Positions 1-8,667 are shown, counted from the first letter of the stretch. The stretch is DNA of 33,784 bases from an uncultured Burkholderiales bacterium (GCA_937873395.1 CALMYH010000167.1:1-33784); one strand, 5' to 3'. A program made the numbers and translations. The notes: a model not told the origin generated them from the sequence alone.

Positions 1-54
1 AGGAAGGCCCGTCAGGGCCGCAAAGCCCAGCGGCGAGGGCCACCGGCCCGGTGA

Positions 55-164
55 GGGGTCTCCTCGTTTTCAGTGCAATAAGTGACGGTACGAAAAGCTA
101 GCACTGGCGCGGAGGTGGTGTTGGTAGATCGTTGATTTCATTGACTTTCCTGTTCACTTTCAAA
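55..164. repeat. Terminal inverted repeat of IS1071 (outer end)
   Basis: GGGGTCTCCTCG at 55-66 is a typical Tn3-family outer terminus. IS1071 is known for unusually long (about 110 bp) terminal repeats, which would end near 164. The mate repeat is not in the window. Confidence 0.65.
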
Positions 165-197
165 TCTGCGATTCGTGGCGTCAAACCGTGGTCGGTT

Positions 198-1045
198 TCA
201 TCCATTGGTGCCAGTTATCGATGCATTTGGCCGCGAAGGCAGGATTTGGTCAGCATAGCGGTCAACCGGGAAGCGAAACACACCCCGCAAGTTGATGCTC
301 TCCAGCCTGGTGGGCGCAATCTTCCCGATCAGTTCCGGTGGAATGACCTGGCGGCGGTTCGACCAGCGATCCAGGACCGCCTGCATCTGTGAGGTATTCC
401 ACGCCATCACGATGTTGGCCATCAGGCTCAACGCATCGGCCACAGCCTGCATTTCATCGACACGTTTGGCCTGCGCCGGGCTGATCCGGCCGGTATAAAT
501 GGCGCGCTTGAGGGCGTTAACAGCCTCGCCCCGATTGAGCACCCGGCGCAACTCGTTCCTGAAAGCGTCCTTGACAAAGTAGTCAGCCAAAAACGCCGTA
601 CGCAGCAACCGCCCCAATTGCACGCCAGCCTCATAGATTGGATCGCCCTGGGCGGCAGAACCGAACCGCGCAAGAGCTGCCACCGCACTGGCATGTCCGC
701 TCATGACCGAGGCTGCCAGGTGCACCAGACTATCCCAATGCTTTTCGATCAAAGCGACGTCGACATTGGCTTCGCACACCGCAGCGATTTCTGCGGGCAC
801 TTTGGTGCCGCGTGGCACAAAGAGGTGGCGCTGTTTGAGTTCCTTCAACCGCGGGCAAAGATCAAAACCAAGCAAACGGGCATGTGACATGGCAAAGTCG
901 GTGTAGCCATGGGTATCCACAGCAAGCTGGCTGGTCTCCAGCTTTTCTTGGCGGATGACACCTTCAATGGCCACGCCCGCCTGGCGCTCATTGAGCACAA
1001 AGGGCTGCGCATGGAAGATGCCCCACCGGTCTTTTACATGGGAGT
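198..1045 (-). pseudogene. tnpA: Tn3-family transposase, C-terminal fragment
   Basis: About 280 residues match the C-terminal third of a DDE Tn3-family transposase (full length close to 970-1,000 residues). Recognisable segments are the DTHGYTDFA block, the RHLFVPRG segment, the GxQLGRLLRTAFL segment and the conserved end region with RRVLNRGEAVNALKRAI. The frame stays open beyond the first internal methionine to about 1,045 (residues SHVKDRWGIFHAQPFV), showing that the gene originally continued upstream. The N-terminal DNA-binding part and the first catalytic Asp are lost, so it should be inactive. It lies at the usual distance from the terminal repeat for IS1071. Confidence 0.85.
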
Positions 1046-1335
1046 AGATTCCAATGGAAGGTGTGTTGCGCCGAGGATCAAGCCGGGCTTGCAGTGCAAA
1101 AAGACTGCAGCGGCGTCCTTACCCGTCCACATGTCAGTGAGCCGAAAGCCAAGCAATTCGCGATAGAAGCGAAGCGTTTCCTGGTAGGGGAAGACTTTGA
1201 AAACCACATGGCCGAGGCCCAGCTCACCAGAGACGAACTGCACACCCTGCGGAGAGACAAAGGGTGTTTTCGGACACATCTGCCCGTAGAACAATTCCAG
1301 TTGATTTCCCGCAGGGTCTTCGCAGCACGTCATAG
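1034..1335 (-). pseudogene. Extradiol dioxygenase / VOC-family fragment
   Basis: About 95 residues resemble the middle of a two-domain type I extradiol (2,3-dihydroxybiphenyl-type) dioxygenase: DPAGNQLELFYG closes one VOC module, and GELGLGHVVFKV followed by the FYRELLGF segment opens the second, where the His of GLGHVVF would be the first metal ligand. Such enzymes open catechol rings in aromatic degradation. Both ends are cut: upstream it abuts the helicase fragment at about 1,335 and downstream it runs into IS1071 at about 1,060, where the last codons before the stop come from the transposon. It is a scar of a lost aromatic catabolic cluster and should not be functional. Confidence 0.7.
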
Positions 1336-2058
1336 CAATGACGCCTCTTGCACGACAAGCTTCCTGTTGCCTGGGACCTGTGTGATGTCGGTCCGGATCT
1401 TGTTCAGCACGTTGATGACGCTGAGGGAGCAGCGGCGGTTCTCACGCTTGACGATCACTTCCAGCGGCGCGGCGAGATCCGCCGGCAGGGTACCGATCCC
1501 CTTGTGCTCGCCGTGGTGATAAATGTTCTGCACCTTGTCGCCGAAGAATCCCAGAACGACCTTGTCACCGACCAAGGGCAGGATTCGGCGAAGCAGGATG
1601 TCGACAACCGCCGCACTGGTGTCCTGGTACTCATCGACGAAGATGTAGGGATAGCGGCTCGCCACAATCCGCGCCAGCTTGTCGTACCTCGCATAGGCAA
1701 TACGGGCGATCGACAGCAGGTCGTCATGAAAGATTCGACCGTCGAGGAACTTGGAGCCTCGGTCCGAATACTTCACCTCGAGCCGACCGTCCACCTTCGC
1801 CTGCAGTTCGGCCTGATCGACTCGACGCGCGCTTGTCGGCGGGAGCGCCTCGTTGAGATCGAGCAACGCTTGTCGGAGCGCTTGCTGATGGGGCTGCAGC
1901 GTGCTCCAGAGAAAGTCGTGGATGGTCGAGACCCGCACCAAGCTGTTGCCTTGAATCCGCTCGATCACTTGATCCTTGGCCACATTCGTATAGGTGATGC
2001 AGGCAATCTGCTGCCCGTCCCGTTTCAGCCTGTCCGCGAGGGTTGGTGCACACAGCTT
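1330..2058 (-). pseudogene. UvrD-like helicase, distal fragment (Gabija GajB-like)
   Basis: Continuation of a superfamily 1 helicase interrupted by the IS3 element. It begins at the IS border with residues CAPTLADRLKRDGQ, then QIACITYTNVAKDQV (motif Ia region), STIHDFLW and the Walker B motif IFVDEYQDTS, then GDKVQNIY (motif III region). The frame closes at 1,330 right after motif IV-type sequence, so the second RecA-like domain is missing; what follows is the unrelated VOC fragment. In Gabija-type defence a UvrD-like helicase (GajB) partners an OLD-family nuclease (GajA), which matches the upstream neighbour. With the IS insertion and the 3' truncation this gene is dead. A generic OLD/UvrD pair outside Gabija is an alternative. 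Confidence 0.75.
2055..2058. repeat. Target-site duplication GCTT (mate at 3,380-3,383)
   Basis: Identical tetranucleotides GCTT touch both ends of the IS3-family element. The length is unusual only in that IS3-family duplications are 3-5 bp; four is within range. Their identity suggests an insertion without later rearrangement. Confidence 0.85.
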
Positions 2059-2097
2059 TGAACCGCCCCGAGAATCGTGGAGGCCGGTTGGTTTAAG

Positions 2098-3006
2098 TCA
2101 GGCCGGTGCTGTGACCTGATTGGCGAGTTGCCGATAGTAGTTTGCCTCAGCCTCGGCGGGCGGGATGTAGCCGATGGGTTCGAGCAGGCGTTGGTGGTTG
2201 AACCATGACACCCATTCGAGGGTGGCCAGCTCCACCGATTCCTTGGTCTTCCAGGGCGCTCGCCGGTGGATCAATTCGGCCTTGTACAGCCCGTTGATCG
2301 TCTCGGCCAGCGCGTTGTCGTAGCTGTCACCTTTGCTGCCCACCGAGGGCTCGATACCGGCCTCGGCCAATCGCTCGGTGTAGCGGATGCTGACGTATTG
2401 CGACCCCCTGTCGGAGTGACAGACCAGGCTGCCGTCGCGCTCGGGCTGGCGCGCATACAGCGCCTGTTCCAGGGCATCGATCACGAAGTCCGTGCGCATC
2501 GAACTGCTCACCCGCCAGCCCACGATGCGCCGGGCGTACACGTCGATCACGAAGGCCACGTACAGCCAGCCGTGCCAGGTCGAGACGTAGGTGAAGTCCG
2601 AGACCCACAGCTGGTTAGGACGGTTGGCCCTGAACACACGGTTGACCCGGTCCAGCGGGCATGGCGCCCGAGCGTCGCTGACCGTTGTGCGCACCCCCTT
2701 GCCACGGCGCACGCCCTGCAAACCCAGGCGCCGCATCAGTCGTTCGACCGTGCTGCGCGCAATGGCGATACCTTCACGGTTGAGCTGCTTCCAGACCTTG
2801 TCGGCGCCGTAGACCTGCATGTTGGCGTGCCACACGCGCTGGATATGCGGCATCAGGACATCGTCACGTTGAGCTCTGGCGCAGCGTCGCTCGGGGTTGC
2901 GCTGTTCGTAGGCGTGGCGCCAATAGCCTGACGGGGCGATCTGCAGCACCCTGCAGATCGACTCGACCCCGTAGGCCTGTCGATGCTGGTCGATGAAGCC
3001 CTTCAT
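2098..3006 (-). CDS. IS3-family transposase OrfB (DDE integrase domain)
   Basis: 302 residues, the catalytic half of an IS3 transposase. The N-terminal HTH_21-type region ([18 protein letters not shown]) is followed by an rve integrase core with the DDE triad visible as WVSDFTYV (Asp), CHSDRGSQY (Asp) and [17 protein letters not shown] (Glu). It begins at the ATG that overlaps the stop of orfA; in IS3 elements the active protein is usually an OrfAB fusion made by programmed -1 frameshifting near the overlap. Full length and without internal stops, so it may be active. Confidence 0.95.
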   Translation of the reverse strand: MKGFIDQHRQAYGVESICRVLQIAPSGYWRHAYEQRNPERRCARAQRDDVLMPHIQRVWHANMQVYGADKVWKQLNREGIAIARSTVERLMRRLGLQGVRRGKGVRTTVSDARAPCPLDRVNRVFRANRPNQLWVSDFTYVSTWHGWLYVAFVIDVYARRIVGWRVSSSMRTDFVIDALEQALYARQPERDGSLVCHSDRGSQYVSIRYTERLAEAGIEPSVGSKGDSYDNALAETINGLYKAELIHRRAPWKTKESVELATLEWVSWFNHQRLLEPIGYIPPAEAEANYYRQLANQVTAPA

Positions 3007-3329
3007 GACTTCAGACGGCGGTCGAGCTCCGCCTGGGCGAAAAACGCGCTGGCCAGCTTCAAGATCTCGTTGGCCTTGCGCAGCTCTTTGTTCTCGCGTT
3101 CGAGTTCCTTGAGACGCTGCAGCTCGGAAGTGGTGACGCCCTCGCGCACACCGCTGTCGATCTCATGGCGCTTGACCCAGGTGTGCAGGGTTTGCGGCAC
3201 ACAACCGATCTTGGGCGCGATCGAATCGATGGCCGCCCACAACGAAGGGTACTCGCCCCGGTGCTCCAGCACCATGCGAACGGCACGCTCGCGCACTTCA
3301 GGTGAAAACTGGTTCGACTTCTTGCTCAT
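3003..3329 (-). CDS. IS3-family transposase OrfA (helix-turn-helix)
   Basis: 108 residues. The N-terminal half is a transposase_8/HTH module ([16 protein letters not shown] ... [13 protein letters not shown]) that recognises the element's ends; the C-terminal half is a leucine-zipper-like coiled coil ([27 protein letters not shown]) used for multimerisation. It overlaps orfB by four bases. Intact. Confidence 0.93.
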   Translation of the reverse strand: MSKKSNQFSPEVRERAVRMVLEHRGEYPSLWAAIDSIAPKIGCVPQTLHTWVKRHEIDSGVREGVTTSELQRLKELERENKELRKANEILKLASAFFAQAELDRRLKS

Positions 3330-3379
3330 GGCTCTATCCTCTCAGGGGAAAGAGCCTCCTCAAAACCCGGGGCGGTTCA

Positions 3380-3485
3380 GCTTCTTGAGACCCTCGACCA
3401 GAGAGTACGTCTTGCCCGCGCCAGCACCTGCGTCCAGCACGAAGCTTCGGCCGTTCGTGAGGCAATCGGCGATGCGCTCGAAACT
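3380..3485 (-). pseudogene. UvrD-like helicase, proximal fragment with Walker A
   Basis: Short frame reading SFERIADCLTNGRSFVLD followed by the Walker A loop AGAGAGKTYSLVEGLKK, then the IS3 element. Rejoining the flanks at the GCTT duplication gives ...GLKK-LCAPTLADRLK..., continuous with the distal fragment at 1,330-2,058. There is no start codon in this frame: upstream sequence is in the frame of the OLD ATPase, so the helicase has also lost its first codons, probably by a deletion between the two genes. Confidence 0.75.
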
Positions 3486-3489
3486 CCAT

Positions 3490-4839
3490 CGCGGCCTTCT
3501 CGGGGGCGGTCTTCGCCGAAGCCTCGAAGGACAGCAAGTCCTTGATCTCGACCCTGCCCTTGTTGCGCCGGAAGTAGCGAATCGGCGCGAAGCCGCAGTT
3601 GGCCGCCATGTGCGACGAGTGCGTGGTCAGCAACAGCTGCACGCCAGTCTCGCCGGCCGCGGGTGCAAGGAACTCGCTGACCTTCTGGACGAACACCGCC
3701 TGCATCTGGGGATGCATGTGGACCTCCGGCTCCTCGACGACCACCAGGTGCACCCGTGGACGGTGCTCAGGGTCTGACTCGACGTCCTCACGGAACGACT
3801 TCAAACACAGGACGATGTAGATCAGGTTCTTGAACCCGAGACCGTTGTAGCGTTCAGGCAGCTCGAAGGCCTGATCGATCGCCGCCGCGGCGCCGTCGGC
3901 CGGCAATCCCGCAGCGGCGATGGCGGCGTAGTAGACACGAGTTGTGTCCTTGAAAAGCCCATCGGCGCTGAGCTCGGCGCGGACGGTCAGCTTGGGTGAC
4001 TCGGGGTGGCCAAACTTCGCGAGGCCCTTCATGAGGCCATCAAAGGCCTTGACGTACTGAGGGCCGAGCGCCGTGGACTGCTCTCGCAGCGTCTTCTCAA
4101 GCGCCTTGAAGTCGCTGGGCGCGTCGACCTTGTAGCGCCGCTCGTAGTGGGCGTGGAGCAAGGTCGACAAGCGCGTGGCCTTGCTGCCCTCCTCGCGATC
4201 GTCGATGTGGCGCTGCGCACTGACGACATCGATGCGAATCAGCCGCTGCAGGATGCCGCGGTCGGGCAACCTCTCGGCTTGGGTTCCGTCAGGGCTCAGC
4301 TTGAACTGATCGAGCTTGTAGTGGTCATGCAGCGTGACGGCAAGGTAGTCGGCGAAGGACTGTTCATCGTCACGATCGTTTAGGTACGCCTGCGCCAGTT
4401 GCTGGGGGTTTGCAGGCCCGAATCGGATCTCGACGGTGACCGTCGTGGACGCATCGTCCAGGTCCATCAGAAGTTCGCCTGCGAGTGCCAAATCCGGACC
4501 GGTATCGTCGTAGTCGAACTTCAGTTGCAGCGACAAGACCGGCAGCGCAGGCAACGGCGGCGGCTCAGCAGCTGGAGCTTCATCCGCGGCTGCCGCGGCT
4601 GGTGGCGTCAGGACGTGTGTCTCGAACTTCTTGAAGGCGTCACGGCAGCCAAGGGAGAAGTCGTTGATCGACAGCTGCTTGATCGGCCTTTGCAGGAATG
4701 CCAGCATGGCCTCGATGGTCGATGTCTTGCCGCTGTTGTTGGGGCCCACCAGGATCGTCGTGATGCCCGTCGTGTCCAGCCGCATGCGCGCGTCCTGCAG
4801 CAGCCGGAAATTCTTTATGACTATCTCGGACAGCTTCAT
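3490..4839 (-). pseudogene. OLD-family AAA ATPase, C-terminally truncated (Gabija GajA-like)
   Basis: About 450 recognisable residues of an overcoming-lysogenization-defect type ATPase. Walker A is GPNNSGKTS at residues 33-41 after the KLSEIVIKNFRLL start typical of this group; the ABC-type Walker B is VHLVVVEEPEVHMHPQMQ and the switch region is LLLTTHSSH. OLD nucleases continue with a C-terminal TOPRIM domain that cuts DNA; here the frame passes instead, after residues around KTAPEKAAME, into helicase sequence read in the wrong frame (stop at 3,334). The nuclease domain is therefore missing. The ATG at 4,839 overlaps the stop of the upstream small frame, suggesting translational coupling. 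It could be a non-Gabija OLD ATPase; the pairing with UvrD is the argument for Gabija. Confidence 0.7.
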
Positions 4840-5042
4840 GCCCGTTCTCGCTTTCTCTTATCGTCGCAGGCGCTGCACACCCCCCTGAACGACTTGGCCC
4901 CGATCGGCGGGTGGTTGACGATGAAATCAATCGCTTCGAGTGTGCTGTCGGTGATGTGCACGTAGTCGGCGAAGCCCTTTTCCGAAGCCAGGTTCTTCAA
5001 CACCGAGTACACCGGAGTACACCGGACTCCGCCGGTCCGCAA
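4836..5042 (-). CDS. Unassigned frame, possible displaced end of the upstream gene
   Basis: 68 codons ending in an ATGA overlap with the OLD ATPase start, which argues that at least the last ~55 codons (from SVLKNLASEKGFADY onward) are real coding sequence. It ends with a CSACDDKRKRER tail. Its nominal N-terminus overlaps the end of the 179-residue gene in another frame, and a perfect 10-bp tandem duplication sits at the point where the two frames cross. I suspect this is the C-terminus of a longer protein separated by an indel. No family recognised. Confidence 0.4.
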   Translation of the reverse strand: MRTGGVRCTPVYSVLKNLASEKGFADYVHITDSTLEAIDFIVNHPPIGAKSFRGVCSACDDKRKRERA

Positions 5043-5536
5043 GATTGCCGTAGTCGGGCTCGGTCCAGTTCCAGTACTCGGCTCAAGGACGCCTCTACTT
5101 TTGATCGCTCCATGGCCATTACATAGTCCTTGTAGTCGCGGGCGAACGGGATCAGCAACTGACGGGTGAGGCTATGCAACTCACCGGTAACGTTGCGCCC
5201 AACGGTGTAGTACGTGTGCGCGAAATTCAATAAACCTCGCGGTTCGCGTGCGAGCTTCTGAACCAATAGCCACTGCAGACCAAGTACCTCGTCCGCGTTT
5301 TCAGGCCAGGCGAGTCGGGCCGACCCCACCATGCTGCCTTGTGACCTCGAACTGGCTTCTAGGAAGCACTCTACATCTAGACTTGCCGTTAGCTTCTGGT
5401 TGAGGAGGTCCAGTGATGAGTCTGCAAAAAGTCGGGCAAAGGTCAGGAAATGCTGCTCGAAGGTTTGCGAGGTTGCCGCTTGCATGTCGAACAAGGCATT
5501 GTTAATCCGCTTAAACAGGACCTCCCTATTCGCCAT
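4997..5536 (-). CDS. Hypothetical protein, 179 residues, operon with OLD ATPase
   Basis: Not recognised. Mostly helical and polar, beginning MANREVLFKRINNALFDMQ, with a central aromatic stretch (FAHTYYTVG) and no membrane segment or signal peptide. Its ATG lies 11 bases inside the end of the upstream 97-residue gene, so the two are probably co-translated. The last ~20 residues after LSRVLELDR are likely out of frame (see the 10-bp duplication at 5,005-5,024). Position in the operon suggests an accessory role to the ATPase/helicase pair. Confidence 0.6.
   Translation of the reverse strand: MANREVLFKRINNALFDMQAATSQTFEQHFLTFARLFADSSLDLLNQKLTASLDVECFLEASSRSQGSMVGSARLAWPENADEVLGLQWLLVQKLAREPRGLLNFAHTYYTVGRNVTGELHSLTRQLLIPFARDYKDYVMAMERSKVEASLSRVLELDRARLRQSCGPAESGVLRCTRC
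5005..5024. repeat. Perfect 10-bp tandem duplication GAGTACACCG x2
   Basis: GAGTACACCG occurs twice back to back and is followed by a degenerate start of a third unit. It lies exactly where the reading frame of the 179-residue gene and the following 68-codon frame overlap. Removing one unit does not by itself bring the two frames into register. Confidence 0.8.
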
Positions 5537-5819
5537 CTGACTCTTCCCCTTTCAGCCGTGCCGCAGCTGCCTTCTCGATCACGGCAGTCCTGAACGAATC
5601 CTTCATCTGAACTATCAGTGGACCGACGATCGGGTTGTTGGCGTACTTGCCCAGCCGCTCATCTACCAACCGCTCGGACTCAATGATCGCCGCCTCGACG
5701 CTCTCTGGATCCTCGGGATTGAACGACAAGGTGCCGAGCTCGCCATTGACGGCCTCAAGCGCTCTCTGCGCCTCCGCCAAAGTTCTTTGCAGATCGTCCA
5801 GGCCTTTCATAAATGCCAT
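5526..5819 (-). CDS. Small coiled-coil-like hypothetical protein, 97 residues
   Basis: First gene of the minus-strand operon that runs into the OLD ATPase. The N-terminal ~30 residues form a likely helix (LDDLQRTLAEAQRALEAVNGEL), followed by an acidic segment and a second helix ending AAAARLKGEESDGE. No known family recognised. The ATG is preceded by an AGGGAGGACTTGCA-type leader (AGGGAGGA on the minus strand at about 5,825-5,832), an acceptable ribosome-binding site. It overlaps the 179-residue gene by 11 bases. Confidence 0.7.
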   Translation of the reverse strand: MAFMKGLDDLQRTLAEAQRALEAVNGELGTLSFNPEDPESVEAAIIESERLVDERLGKYANNPIVGPLIVQMKDSFRTAVIEKAAAARLKGEESDGE

Positions 5820-6331
5820 TGCAAGTCCTCCCTATTGGTCTGTATGGGCGCACATGGATGCGACACCGCAATAACACCGTTGAGCCATATTCGGTTCATT
5901 TCATACTCCATCATGAAACTTAGGTGCAGCGTAGCGCAAGGAATGCTCGATGCCAGCTATTGTGAGCTCTGCTTGCCGAGCGATGAACCGCAACCGCTGC
6001 GTTGTCGACCGTGGCAGATCGAAGACGAAGGGCGGCAGTGGGTCGGTCTGTTGAGTTCGCTCGGGTCGAAAGCGGTCATCGGCGACACGCTGGCCAGTGA
6101 GGACCTGTCGGCCATTCCGTTTGGTTGCACAGCAGACGCTCATGGCGATCGCCGTCGAAAGGCCGGTTCTGGCGCGCGCCGACGCTCGCTCTCCCGGAAC
6201 GAGTGACCGTCACCAGTCTCAACCGGTGGCCACCCCGGGCGTGGTGAGGCCGAGCGATCGCGATACTGAGGAAGCCTGGCCCGGCCATGAGCGTTCGTTC
6301 GCTTTCCGACCGCTGACTTGGCTCAAGGCGG
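5820..6331. other. No gene identified (about 510 bp)
   Basis: Open frames exist on both strands but none shows a recognisable domain or a convincing start. The 5' portion should hold the promoter of the minus-strand operon at 5,819. The rest looks like eroded sequence between two rearrangement junctions. Confidence 0.5.
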
Positions 6332-6690
6332 TCATCGCGCAGGACCTTCGACCTTCGTGAGCTTTTCAAACCGCAGAATCATCAGCGGCCCCAGCAGCGC
6401 TCCCAGGCCCACGGTGGACCAGGCCAATATCCACGCATTGCCCGGCAGCGAGAAGTGCACCTGGCCCCAATCCAGGGCCAGGCCGAAGACCCAGGGGCTG
6501 ATCGCCCCCGCACCGAAGCCCATCGCCGAGCGAACCGAGTAGGCGGCGCCAAGCCGGTTCGCTGGCACCACGTCTGCCAGCGCTGTGGAATAGACCGAGG
6601 AATCGGCGATGGCCCACAGGTTGTAGAGCGCGCCGAACGTCGCCAACATCCACACGGGTGCCATCCACATCCATCCGAAAGTGAAGGACG
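6332..6690 (-). pseudogene. MFS transporter, C-terminal fragment
   Basis: About 115 residues carry the last three to four membrane segments of a major facilitator (WMLATFGALYNLWAIADSS, SVRSAMGFGAGAISPWVFG, AWILAWSTVGLGALLGPL), ending in the short polar tail FEKLTKVEGPAR. The segment upstream of about 6,690 is not membrane-like, so roughly two-thirds of the transporter is missing. Not related to the complete MFS gene at 13,813. Confidence 0.7.
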
Positions 6691-6848
6691 ACCGCTTCGC
6701 TCGAGTCGTTGAACGATCGATCTTGGTCGAGTTGCACCTATTGCACGAGCGATCTGCAAAGACCGCACCCAGCCTCAAGCTGCCTCCGGTAGTAGGCCAA
6801 GCGCCGCCTTCATCCACGCAGATTTAGGATTTCACCGGCGAACAGCTC

Positions 6849-7098
6849 TCAATCGGACGGCATACGCTCACTGGCACTGGTTTCCGTCAAGTACCGCTTC
6901 GCCATTTCCATCAAGAGGTGTGCTGGCGGCAACCTGTTGCCACTGATGAACTGCGCGTGTCCCTGAATGGTTGCTGGAGTAGCCAGTCCTTTCGACTTCA
7001 GCTCCTCAATCACTGCGTTGGCCAAGGCATGCTGCTCGTTCAAGGGGAGCAATGAAACCTTGGCCTTTGCTTCGGTAAGAGGGCTGATCACGGCATCC
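6849..7098 (-). pseudogene. Small unassigned protein, N-terminally truncated
   Basis: About 80 residues of well-behaved soluble sequence (ISPLTEAKAKVSLLPLNEQHALANAVIEELKSKGL ... PPAHLLMEMAKRYL, broken here to show the two parts) end at a stop at 6,849. There is no in-frame ATG in the plausible part, and upstream codons run antisense through a plus-strand gene, so it probably lost its N-terminus at a junction near 7,100. Family not recognised. Confidence 0.4.
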
Positions 7099-7111
7099 GT
7101 GACCTCCGTGG

Positions 7112-7297
7112 TTGGCCCCCCTAGCAGAGAAGGAGCGCCTGCGGGTTCGCTTCGAAGCGGAGGCAGACGCCCGTGCACGTGAAGAGCAGGCGATGCGCGA
7201 GCGCGCCACTCTGCAGTACCTGGAGGACAGGCAGCGCTACCTGGAGAGTCGGCCGCGCGGCCTTCCATCTTTGGGCGTGAGAGGGCCGGCCAAATGA
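7112..7297 (+). pseudogene. C-terminal remnant of a plasmid-transfer protein
   Basis: Charged, helical tail (LAEKERLRVRFEAEADAR ... YLEDRQRYLESRPRG) whose stop overlaps the ATG of the LPD7 gene (ATGA at 7,294-7,297). The overlap and strand suggest that it is the 3' end of the gene that normally precedes the LPD7 gene, with the 5' part removed at about 7,110. Possibly a mobilisation or relaxase-associated protein; not provable from this remnant. Confidence 0.45.
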
Positions 7298-8667
7298 GCG
7301 ATGCACCGATCCCACGTTTCACGCTGGAGTACCGCTTGCCCACCGGCAGCGGCGTCCTGGCCAAGGTCGGCTACAACGACCCGGAGAAGGCCTTGCAGGC
7401 CTACCGGGATGCGTCTGAGAGCTTTCGGGCTTCCAACCAACCACCAGGTGCCACCTTGAGTCTCACCGATGAAAAGATGGAGTTACATGGGGGTGCTGTG
7501 GCTGAAGGGCGAGGCAGCATCCTCCACGGATGGTTCAAGGAGTCCGCACGGGAACGCTTTGCCGGACTCAAGCCTTCGCAAGAGGCCCGGCCCGAGCTGG
7601 AGCCGATGCGCGCTGCCCTCGCTGAAAAGCGCGCGGTCGATCAGGTTCGGTCATGGCCTGAGCGGACCGGGGGTGGGGCGATGCAGGGTTTGGAGCGCAA
7701 GACTGTGGGGGACCGCGGCGCGCGTATCGGCAGATCGGCCGCAGGGGTCGAGAAGCCAGAGAACAAGGATGCCTTGCGCAAGCGGTATTTGATCACCACT
7801 CGGGGCTACCACGACAAGCAGACCACGGAGCTGGTGATCCAGGTCAAGGGAGACAAGCTGGAGACGCAACGCGAAGATACTGCAACAATTGATGCTCTGG
7901 CCACCGCTGCCGCTGATCGAGGTTGGACCACTGTGAAGTTGAGCGGGACCGATGCGTTTCGGCGTGAGGCATGGTACCAGTTGGCTGCTCGCGGGATAGA
8001 GTCGCACGGGTACCAGCCGACGCCGGCCGACAAGGCTCGCCTGGCCGACGTGGAGCAGGCTAGGGTCCAAGGCCTGAATGGCCCTGCAGGTGTGGGAGTA
8101 GCTGCTGCAACTGGCGTGACCAATGCTCGCGAGGCCGATGCCAGCAAGCATCTGGCCGCGTACAAGGCTTCGCCGGTGTCCGCAGTGAGTCGGACCGCAC
8201 AGGCGGTGACATCGACTGCTCTATCTCCTGAGCAAGAGGCGGCTGACGCTGTGCGGCGTGCTGCGCCGGAAATCGCGCCAAACGGTCCCGAAATGTCCAG
8301 GGATGGGCTTACGTTGAGTGCTGCTGCCAATGCTGCTCACGGTGCCGCTGTGGCTGCGAACGAACGCAACGCGCGGGCTGCGTCCCATTTTGTTGGCAAT
8401 GGGGTACTGCTCCAGACTGCGCCGGCCGCGTCTGGCCCAAAGGCTGAGCTGACGGGGGACCGCAAGGTGATGGTGGAGGCTGTGGTTCGGGTGGCGCGCG
8501 AAGGAGGTTTGAATGGTGACAAACTGGACCGCGTCCGGGATGCTGCGACAAAGGTGGCCGCGTCGGCCTACAGGGTAAAAGCTCCGCAAGTGGCGGATCG
8601 GTCGGCTATTCCGCAGCCAACCTCACCTGGGCCGAAACCTGGAGCCTATCGAGATCTCAGTCGCTGA
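7294..8667 (+). CDS. LPD7-domain plasmid mobilisation-associated protein
   Basis: 457 residues. Residues about 160-250 fit the large polyvalent-protein-associated domain 7: RYLITTRGYHDKQTTELVI, then an ATIDALATAAADRGWTTVKLSG segment (split across strands of the fold) and FRREAWYQLAARGIESHGY. LPD7 occurs at the C-terminus of conjugative relaxases and in stand-alone plasmid proteins; its biochemical role is not established. The remaining C-terminal ~200 residues are alanine-rich and low in complexity, consistent with a linker or extended helices. No catalytic relaxase motif is present, so it is an accessory rather than a nicking enzyme. Start chosen because the ATG overlaps the previous stop. 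Confidence 0.65.
   Translation: MSDAPIPRFTLEYRLPTGSGVLAKVGYNDPEKALQAYRDASESFRASNQPPGATLSLTDEKMELHGGAVAEGRGSILHGWFKESARERFAGLKPSQEARPELEPMRAALAEKRAVDQVRSWPERTGGGAMQGLERKTVGDRGARIGRSAAGVEKPENKDALRKRYLITTRGYHDKQTTELVIQVKGDKLETQREDTATIDALATAAADRGWTTVKLSGTDAFRREAWYQLAARGIESHGYQPTPADKARLADVEQARVQGLNGPAGVGVAAATGVTNAREADASKHLAAYKASPVSAVSRTAQAVTSTALSPEQEAADAVRRAAPEIAPNGPEMSRDGLTLSAAANAAHGAAVAANERNARAASHFVGNGVLLQTAPAASGPKAELTGDRKVMVEAVVRVAREGGLNGDKLDRVRDAATKVAASAYRVKAPQVADRSAIPQPTSPGPKPGAYRDLSR

Larger units (their letters stand above)
55..1050 (-). mobile_element. IS1071 remnant (Tn3 family), one end only
   Basis: A Tn3-type terminal repeat starts at 55 with GGGGTC and runs inward without coding sequence until the end of a Tn3 transposase reading frame at 198. 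The terminus and its length (about 110 bp) agree with my recollection of IS1071, a class II element that commonly brackets catabolic genes in Comamonadaceae plasmids. Only the 3' part of the element is left: at about 1,045-1,060 the transposase frame stops matching and an unrelated dioxygenase fragment begins. The other terminal repeat and the rest of the transposase are absent, so the copy cannot move by itself. The 54 bases outside the terminus hold nothing I can assign. Confidence 0.8.
2059..3379 (-). mobile_element. IS3-family insertion sequence, complete, with 4-bp target duplication
   Basis: The two ends are imperfect inverted repeats starting TGAACCGCCCCG: the left one begins at 2,059 and the right one, read on the minus strand, begins at 3,379. 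After that shared dodecamer the repeats stay similar to a common GGAGGC. Inside lie orfA and orfB with the usual 4-base overlap. GCTT directly precedes the element (2,055-2,058) and GCTT directly follows it (3,380-3,383), as expected for a simple transposition. Removing the element and one GCTT joins the flanking helicase pieces in frame. The orfB style resembles the IS51 subgroup, though I cannot name the exact element. Confidence 0.9.
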
